A stretch of DNA of 64,000 nt from Ailanthus altissimus (Eukaryota > Streptophyta > Magnoliopsida > Sapindales > Simaroubaceae): positions 11,314,501 to 11,378,500 of the forward strand of contig OX327705.1 in NCBI GenBank assembly GCA_946807835.1. The letters run 5' to 3'. The notes under the pieces were generated by a model. That model did not search any database. It was not told the origin of the DNA and was given only the letters and a program-made list of their open reading frames with translations. The position numbers were made by a program, and so were the translations under genes. This document shows, piece by piece, positions 57,223-64,000 of the stretch. Within the stretch, counting starts at the first letter, position 1; each line of letters opens with the position of its first letter.

Positions 57223-58405
57223 ATGTCACTGATTGTAGTGATTTATTGGCATATTGCTTCTGAATGTCCGAATAAGAGGGTGATGGTTTTACAAGGAAAG
57301 TATGGAGAGCTTGTAAGTGAAGATGAAGCTGAGATGGAAGAGGAATCTAAAGTCGAAGTGACTGAACAAGAAGAGAATCTTGAGCCAATGGAGGAAAATT
57401 TATTAGTTATTCAAAGATTTTTGAGTGCTGAAGTTGATATTGGTTTGGAACAGCGCGAAAACATCTTTCATACAAGATGTCAAATCCGAGATAAGGTGTG
57501 TACCATGATCATTGATAATGGTAGTTGCACCAATGTTGCATCCATTACTTTAGTGGAGAAACTGGGATTAACTACTGTTCCACATCCAAAACCATACAAA
57601 TTACATTGGCTTAATGACAAGGGAGAGATTCAGGTTACAAGACAGGTTCGGGTGCCATTCTCCATTAAAACCTTTCATGATGAGGTTTTATGTGATGTGG
57701 TTCCGATGACAGCTAGTCATGTGTTATTGGGATGCCCATGGCAATTTGATAATGATGTGACTTATAATGGGCGAAGGAACATTTATTCATTTGTGCTGAA
57801 TGGGAATAAAGTGAATTTGATGCCATTGAGTTCTCAACAAGTTAGAAAAGATCAGTTGCAGAATCAAAGGAAGATGATGGAATCTGGTAAAGGGTTAATG
57901 TTAGCCAAAAAGGGAGATGTTGAGCAAGCACTAGCTTCTGTGGCGGTTGTTTTCATGACTTGGGCAAAGCCTTTATTGCAAGTGGAGGGTTTGGATTTGC
58001 CAAGGCAGGTTGTGGAGTTGCTTGAAGAGTTCAAAGATATATTTCCAGAAGAGCTACTTGGGATTACCACCTATTCGAGGGATAAAGCATCAAATTGATT
58101 TGGTGCCTGGAGCTTCACTTCCAAATAGACCAGCATATAGATGTAATCCGGAGGAAGCAAAGGAGATCAAAAGGCAAGTTGGTGAGCTCTTAGAGAGAGG
58201 TTATGTGCGTGAGTCACTTAGTCCTTGTTCAGTGCCTACTTTGCTTGTTCCAAAGAAGGATGGTACCATGAGAATGTGTGTGGACAGTCGGGCTATCAAC
58301 AAGATAACGGTTAAGTATCGATTCCCTATTCCTAGACTTGATGATATGCTTGATGAATTGCATGGTGCTGTTTATTTTTCTAAAGTTGATTTAATGAGTG
58401 GATAT
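57223..58405 (+). pseudogene. Element Z (gypsy): end of gag, protease and N-terminal reverse transcriptase
   Basis: The frame opens with the last part of a zinc knuckle (HIASECPNK), followed by an acidic linker and the protease. There the catalytic motif reads I-I-D-N-G where D-S-G or D-T-G is required, followed by VLLGCPWQFDNDV. One frameshift lies near 58,050, between DIFPEELL and [16 protein letters not shown]. The reverse transcriptase then starts normally ([50 protein letters not shown]) and stops at 58405, where foreign DNA is inserted. Most of gag is missing. The good preservation suggests a young element. Confidence 0.85.
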
Positions 58406-59544
58406 TGTTGTGTGTTTTCTATAACACAAATTAGCGCAAGTGCACGTTGTCGCAACAAGTAATATATGATGAGAAAAGTGTCGATCCCACAGAGAATGAT
58501 TTATCTTTTCTAGTTTAAGTACTGAAATGGTGTCTTTCTACTATTATCCAGAAAATGATTTAAAGTATGATATTAAACTACTCAAGTAAAAGAACAACTT
58601 AATTATGCTAAGTGATAAACTAAATTACCAACAAATTATATTCAATATGAGAAATCCTAGGATTACAAACTATCCCCCATTATGCAAATAAATTCAGCAG
58701 AATCTCTTTGATGTTTATTAGTTCTCAACTTGATATATTGACCAAAACACTTAACACATCACAAGCCTCTTTTGCAGGTCAAGTGAATCTATTCCATCCA
58801 ATCAAATATCTATATGTCTATGATAAATAAATTGAACAAAATTCATTAAGCACAAGTTTTATGAGCCATACATGCCTTATGAGTATATGTCTATCTCATA
58901 TGAAACTCAAGTGTACTACACTATGATCATGCATCAATATGCTTAAGACTAAATACCTAAATGCCTTTGTCAAGTTTATTTAAGCATTTCTAGATCAATT
59001 TAACCACTGGCCAAGTAATCAAATAGCATTAAGCACAAGCACAATGAATATATCAAAAGCTGAATTAATACCATAAAAGAGAGAACTAAAATCAATCACA
59101 TAATGAGTTCAAGGATGTAATCCTAGATGAACGAAATTAGCTCATCATTAAACTACACAATCTTGAAGCTAATTCCATCAATACATGTAAACTAAACATC
59201 TTACAACAAGTAAAGAATCAAAGCAAAGAAGACATCCCTGTCAAATGCCTTTGTTGTTGAAGCTTGCTTCCCTCCTCTTTGATTTCTTCAAACTTAGAAG
59301 TTAGGTGTTTCTTTGTGTTTCCAGCTGCTGTCCCAGCTGGAGTCCTCTTCAAAATGTAAGTTTTGAGCAAATAAATAGGTAAGAGCACGGAATTAGGGCG
59401 CATTTTGGGCTGCTTTTGGGTTTCCTGATTTTCAGGAACCTGTCAAAACTTGTTGCCCAGGTCCCGGCGCCGCGGCGCTGCGATTTGGCGCTGCGGCGCT
59501 CAGTTTCTGCAATCGGCGCCGCGGCGCTGAAATCCAGCGCTATT
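58406..59544 (-). mobile_element. Athila/Tat-like LTR fragment inside element Z
   Basis: The left end (TGTTGTGTGTTTTC, then GCGCAAGTGCACG and CGATCCCACAGAGAATG) resembles the left end of the element Y LTR in layout, with the same orientation. At 59,464-59,545 there is a CpG-dense repeat: GGCGCCGCGGCGCTG twice and GGCGCTGCGGCGCT once. The right end is abrupt: reverse-transcriptase sequence follows at 59545 without any LTR terminus. It is therefore a truncated LTR. CpG sites are well kept, unlike in the older LTRs of this window. Confidence 0.6.
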
Positions 59545-59659
59545 TGAACCATGTTTTGATAAAGTTTATCGGGCTATTTGTTGTGGTCTATTTTGATGAT
59601 ATCTTGATCTATAGTAAAACTTTAGATGATCATGTGAAGCATCTTATGGCTGTATTTGA
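59545..59659 (+). repeat. 115-base direct repeat, copy 1 (reverse transcriptase fragment)
   Basis: The sequence starting TGAACCATGTTTTGATAAAG is the same as 60292-60406. It encodes the stretch with the active site [13 protein letters not shown]. It is followed by three units of a short GATAAGTTTAT repeat and then the inverted copy of the copia LTR piece. Confidence 0.9.
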
Positions 59660-59672
59660 TAAGTTTATGATA

Positions 59673-60286
59673 AGTTTATGATAAGTTTAAGGTTGAGCGG
59701 ATAGAGACTTAATAGTATATCTATGTCTTTGCTCTTCTACGATATAAATGACAAAAAAATTATACGAATATTGTTAACCTCAACTTGTATGATTCTACAC
59801 GTTGTTTTGTTATATCTATAACATGTGTGTGGGATAGTGTTTACAAACTTATAAAATATTCCATAAGACAAAATGGGTATGAACTTAATGAATCTCATAA
59901 TATAAAGTGTACTCATTGAGCACGAGGGTAGTACATAAGGTCGAAAAATTCGATCCAAAAAAATAAATTTTGAATAAATAGGATTCGGTGTTAACACCTC
60001 TCGGGAAGTACACGTGTCAAATTCTAAATATTAGAATTTGACACATGTCAAATTATAATAGAAAACCAAATTAGTGTTTCATGATTCTCCTTTATTATTT
60101 TATATTATTAAATTATAAATAAAATAAATGTTTAATTGCTTATTTGATAATCATTTGGACACTTCTCATGTTTTATGTACTTTTATCTCCCATTTTCATT
60201 GTTAAAAAACAAAATACATAAAAGTCATGCAATAAATAAAATAATGCATGTGATATGCATTATGTCAAAGAAAACAAAACAATGTG
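59673..60286 (-). repeat. Inverted repeat arm 2 (614 bases), copia LTR fragment in element Z
   Basis: Reverse complement of 54999-55612, same length, no differences found in the parts compared. It begins and ends inside the LTR, so it did not arrive by normal retrotransposition. It lies between two copies of a 115-base piece of the element Z reverse transcriptase. Confidence 0.9.
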
Positions 60287-60290
60287 ACTT

Positions 60291-62624
60291 ATGAACCATG
60301 TTTTGATAAAGTTTATCGGGCTATTTGTTGTGGTCTATTTTGATGATATCTTGATCTATAGTAAAACTTTAGATGATCATGTGAAGCATCTTATGGCTGT
60401 ATTTGAGACCTTGCGTGATGCTAAGTTGTATGGAAACCTCAAGAAGTGCTATTTCTGCCAAGATAGTGTTATCTTTTTGGGGTATGTTGTTTCTGGTAGC
60501 GGAATTAAGGTTGATGAGGAGAAGGTTAAGGCAATTCGTGATTGGCCTAAACCTACTGGTGTTGCGGATGTGAGAAGTTTTCATGGTTTAGCCTCTTTCT
60601 ATAGGCGATTTATTAAAGACTTTAGTTCTATTGTTGCGCCTATGACAGAGTGTTTGAAAAAGGGAAATGAGTTTAGGTGGAATGAGAATGCACAGAAGTC
60701 ATTTGAACTGATAAAAGAACAATTATGTTCTGCTCTAGTTTTAGCACTTCCCGATTTTGCTAAAACATTTGAAATAGAGTGTGATGCTTCAGGGGTCGGT
60801 ATTGGGGCTGTGTTGATGCAAGAAAAGAGGCCAATTGCTTTCTTTAGTGAGAAGCTGAATGGGGCACGGTTAAACTACTCTATTTATGACAAGGAGTTTT
60901 ATGCATTGATTCGGGCTCTCGAGGTATGGCAGCATGATTTATTACCTAAAGAGTTCGTTATTCATACTGACCATGAATCATTAAAGTATCTTAAAGGGCA
61001 GAACAAGCTGAATAGAAGACATGCCAAATGGGTAGAGTTCATGGAGCCATTTCCATATGTCATAAAATACAAGAAGGGGCAAACTAATGTCATTGCTGAT
61101 GCTCTTTCTAGGAGGTATGCATTGATTTCTATGTTAAATGCAAGGCTTTTGGGTTTTGAACAGGTGAAAGAACAATATACCAGTGATTCATACTTTACTA
61201 ATATGATGTCTAAATGTGCTAAAGGAGCTTGTGATGGGTTCTTTGTGCATGATGGTTACTTGTTCAAGTTGGGCAGAATGTGTATACCTTCAGGATCCTT
61301 ACGTGAGTTGCTTGTGCGTGAGGCTCATGGGGGTGGTCTTAGTGGTCATTTTAGGGAGAAGAAAACTTATGAGCTACTGAAAGAGCACTTCTTTTGGCCT
61401 AATATGCTGCGGGATATTCATAAAGTTATTGAAAGATGTGTAAATTGCAAGAAAGCTAAGGGTAAAGAGAATGCATATGGACTATATATGCCTTTACCTA
61501 TCCCAGAGCAACCATGGATGGATATTAGTATGGATTTTGTGCTTGGATTACCTAGAACACAGTGTGGGAAGGATTCAGTGATGGTTGTGGTTGATCGGTT
61601 CTCCAAAATGTCACACTTTATTCCTTGTAACAAAACTGATGATGCTATTCATATTGCTGATTTATTGTTTAGGGAAATTGTACGTTTGCATGGAATCCCT
61701 AAAAGCATTGTCTCTGATCGTGATACAAAGTTCTTAAGCTATTTTTGGAAGACTCTTTGGAAGAAGCTTGGAACAAAGTTGCTTTTCAGTACTGCTTGTC
61801 ATCCACAAACTGATGGGCAAACTGAGGTAGTGAACCGTACTCTATCTTCTTTATTACGGGCTGTTATAAACAAGAACTTAAAGAGTTGGGATACTTGTTT
61901 GCCTATTGTAGAGTTTGCATATAACCGTAGTGTGCATGGGGCTACAAAATTTTCACCATTTGAGATTGTGTAAGGATTTAATCCATTTGTTCCTATTGAT
62001 CTTGTTCCTATTCCAATTAATGAGAGGACATCAATGGATGGTGTTAAGAAGGCAGAATTGATGAAGAAGCTTCATGAGCAGGTTCGAATTCATATTGAGG
62101 AGAAAACAGCTAGGTATGTTAAGCATGCTAATAAAGGACGAAAAATGATTAGCTTTGAACCTGGTGATCTTGTTTGGATTCATCTTAGTAAGGGAAGATT
62201 TCCTAACAAGCGGAAGTCCAAGCTGATGCCAAGAGTTGATGGACCTTTTCGTATTATAGGGAAGGTAAATAGTAATGCTTACAAAGTTGACCTTCCTGGT
62301 GATTACAATGTTTCAGCCACTTTTAATGTGAAGGACTTATCTCCTTATTTAGAAGATTTAGAAGATTCTGATTTGAGGGCAAATCATTCTCTGCCCGAGG
62401 GTGATGATGTGCATCATGAAGGTTCTAAATCAACTCAAGAAGGCGAGCTGAGCGTAAAGGAGATTTCAGATGGTCCAATAACAAGGGCTAAGGCTAAACA
62501 GCTTCAAAGGGCCATAAGTAGTCAAATTGGAGCTATTGAAGCTTCTATGGGATTAGAAGCTTGCGATTTGAATGGAAACGAGCTAAATGTATTTATTTGT
62601 CTTCAATTTGAGATTGGGACGTGA
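60291..62624 (+). pseudogene. Element Z: C-terminal reverse transcriptase, RNase H and integrase, one stop
   Basis: One frame runs from 60291 to 62624 with a single internal stop at 61971-61973. It contains [10 protein letters not shown] (reverse transcriptase active site), RNase H ([15 protein letters not shown], then [20 protein letters not shown]), and an integrase with zinc-binding H-H-C-C (HGGGLSGHF ... CVNCKKAKG) and a complete D-D-E triad ([25 protein letters not shown]). The C-terminal part has WIHLSKGRFPNKRKSKL and GPFRIIGKVNSNAYKVDL, then an acidic tail; no chromodomain is recognised. About 40 residues of reverse transcriptase between the two halves of the gene are missing. The gene is therefore inactive in spite of its fresh look. 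Confidence 0.88.
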
Positions 62625-63060
62625 TTTAGAGACGTTTGGTGACGTTGGGCTTTAAGAAGCAGCTAAGGGCTTTCTTTTCATGCTATTGGGCTTCATTTAC
62701 TTCTTATGTTACTACTTTTATGTATTTGGGCTATTTTGAACTTGTTTAGTTTTGTTTTAAATTGTTAAGTCATATTGGGCTTATTTTGGGCCTTTTTAAG
62801 TTTATTAGGTAACATTACGGTTTCACCTCATTTTGTAAGCCTATATAAGGCATGTAAAAGTCTTGTAGAGGCAGTTGCCTCATTTTGGAATTAGATGCAC
62901 GAAAATAGACTTTTTCTCTCTCAAAATTGTTTTCTCAAGTTTTTCAACTCTTGAAGATAGTTGCTGACTTATCACTCTTTGATCACCAAGAGTGTGGCGT
63001 CAAAACCCTAAATTGATCCTTGTGGCGTCCATACGACTTATCAAGGTATCTATTTAGTTC
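62625..63060 (+). repeat. Element Z 3' region with probable LTR
   Basis: After the coding end comes AT-rich sequence with several TTGGGC(TT) motifs, a clear TATA box (CTATATAAGG, 62841-62850) and a leader-like stretch with CTTTTTCTCTCTC. This is how the U3-R part of a 3' LTR would look. No second LTR copy is present to fix the borders, and no primer or polypurine tract was identified with confidence. Confidence 0.45.
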
Positions 63061-63129
63061 TATCCTCCATCAACTTCAGAATTTAATTTTGTTATAAATC
63101 AAGGCACATCAAGAACTAACCATCTGAAA

Positions 63130-63866
63130 GGAACAACAAACATGGTTAATGGCTCATGAATCAACATTCTAAGGAGATAATTCATCTTCTACTAAACATG
63201 CTTCTAGAACTAGTAAATCATATTTACTTTTGTTTTTCTTTTCCTTCAACTTGGAGAGGTACCTTTTACAATTCTTGTTCTAATGTCCTTTGACTCCTTA
63301 AAAGAAATATTTTTCTTTCTTCGCCTTAGAGTCTTTCTTCTTGCACTTTTCGCCATAAAAAGACTTTGTTGGCTTGCTTGGGCTACCTCTAGAACTTGAA
63401 CCACCAATGTTCTTCCTCATATTATTATTTTTAAAAGAAGACGGCTTGGCTTCAGCAAACATTTACCTCAGCCTCTTTGGGCTTATCTTTTGATATAGTT
63501 TCAAATGTTTGCAATTTATTAAGTAGTTGAGTCGTACTATATGAAAGCTTGTTCATAACAATTTTTTTTAACTGCAAAATTACTAGAGTAAGAGAATCCA
63601 GAAGGCTGACTTAAGTCCTTTAATTTATGATGGCTCTATGAATTTCTACTTGATGCACTAGGTTGATCATATTCAAAATATGCTAACACACTGAAACCCC
63701 TTTCTTCATTTTAGTATTTGTGTAGCTACGAGTAGTTTCACGGCGGCTTTGTTTTGATTGCTGGGTAAACATTGCTTGAAGAGAACTATCATATAATTTT
63801 TTTGGAATAGTAAACGTGATGCATAAATGCATTGTATTCAAACACATAAATAAATTCCAATCCATG
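63130..63866 (-). pseudogene. Ty1/copia gag, broken
   Basis: Minus-strand blocks: YDSSLQAMFTQQSKQSRRET and MKKGVSVC-HILNMINLVHQ (63,650-63,810), TQLLNKLQTFETISKDKPKE (63,470-63,530), a basic stretch SKAKKKNISFKESKDI where a zinc knuckle would stand (its cysteines lost), and RMLIHEP near 63,150. The order is that of the same widespread plant copia Gag type as at 38,675. The frame changes at least twice. The N-terminal part towards 64,000 is not recognised. Confidence 0.78.
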
Positions 63867-64000
63867 ATAGTTCACTTTAACAAATAATATACCATCGAAG
63901 GGTAGATTATATTAATTTTAAATTAAAATTGAGACTATCTCAAATTAATACGTAAAATTCAAAATATCTAATATTTTCATTTACTTACTAACAATCGTTT
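63867..64000. other. AT-rich window end, nothing recognised
   Basis: AT-rich sequence adjoining the copia gag relic; too short to classify. Confidence 0.3.

Noticed and set aside
1..64000. CRISPR arrays, operons, bacterial defence genes or phage-like modules
   Set aside because: No regular repeat-spacer structure, ribosome-binding sites or prokaryotic gene order is present. The window is plant nuclear DNA dominated by retroelements.

Overview
The window is nuclear DNA of a flowering plant, most likely a eudicot. It is AT-rich and has one clear host gene with GT-AG introns, a plant receptor-like cytoplasmic kinase. Nearly everything else is transposable-element debris of plant types: Ty3/gypsy elements with Met- and Asp-tRNA-type primer sites, several Ty1/copia families, an L1 LINE with the plant zf-RVT and RNase H-like domains, solo LTRs and a MITE. 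The species cannot be told from the sequence.

Layout. 1-2.7 kb: the end of an LTR plus a decayed Athila/Tat-type gag (+). 3.26-6.3 kb: the only convincing host gene, a five-exon RLCK subfamily VII (PBS1-like) kinase whose exons join in frame to 525 codons. 6.3-8.78 kb: intergenic, with a GC-richer patch and a fold-back MITE. 8,777-33,061: one nested block, all on the minus strand apart from two solo LTRs. Element X (gypsy, short LTRs, Met-tRNA primer site, TATAA target duplication) was entered by element Y (Athila/Tat-like, 1.4-kb LTRs, gag and protease only). Y was entered by an L1 LINE (14-bp target duplication), and the LINE took two further insertions now left as solo LTRs (ATATG and CAGAT duplications). 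33-35.75 kb: unassigned DNA with a tRNA-Leu relic and a copia reverse-transcriptase relic. 35.75-39.6 kb: a copia LTR (+) and a copia gag with a repeat-bearing leader (-). 41.4-44.76 kb: an internally deleted copia element with both LTRs (-). 45.6-47.6 kb: a LINE-type RNase H relic split by a solo LTR. 48.1-48.9 kb: two kinds of tandem repeat. 48.9-56.3 kb: copia remains in both orientations and an LTR. 57.2-63.06 kb: a gypsy element (Z, +) whose integrase-side reading frame is nearly intact but whose reverse transcriptase is broken by a composite insertion. 63.1-63.87 kb: a copia gag relic (-).

The kinase is the only gene likely to work for the host. Two of its normally conserved positions are changed (DFG reads DVG; the activation loop reads VMRTYGY). 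I found no CRISPR array, operon, defence island or other organised unknown system. The most unusual structural signals are a 614-bp inverted duplication with no difference found, flanked by 115-bp direct repeats (54,999/59,545-60,406), the nest with target duplications at every level, and repeated motifs in the leaders of one copia family. LTR family names and the age order are inference from motifs and target duplications.
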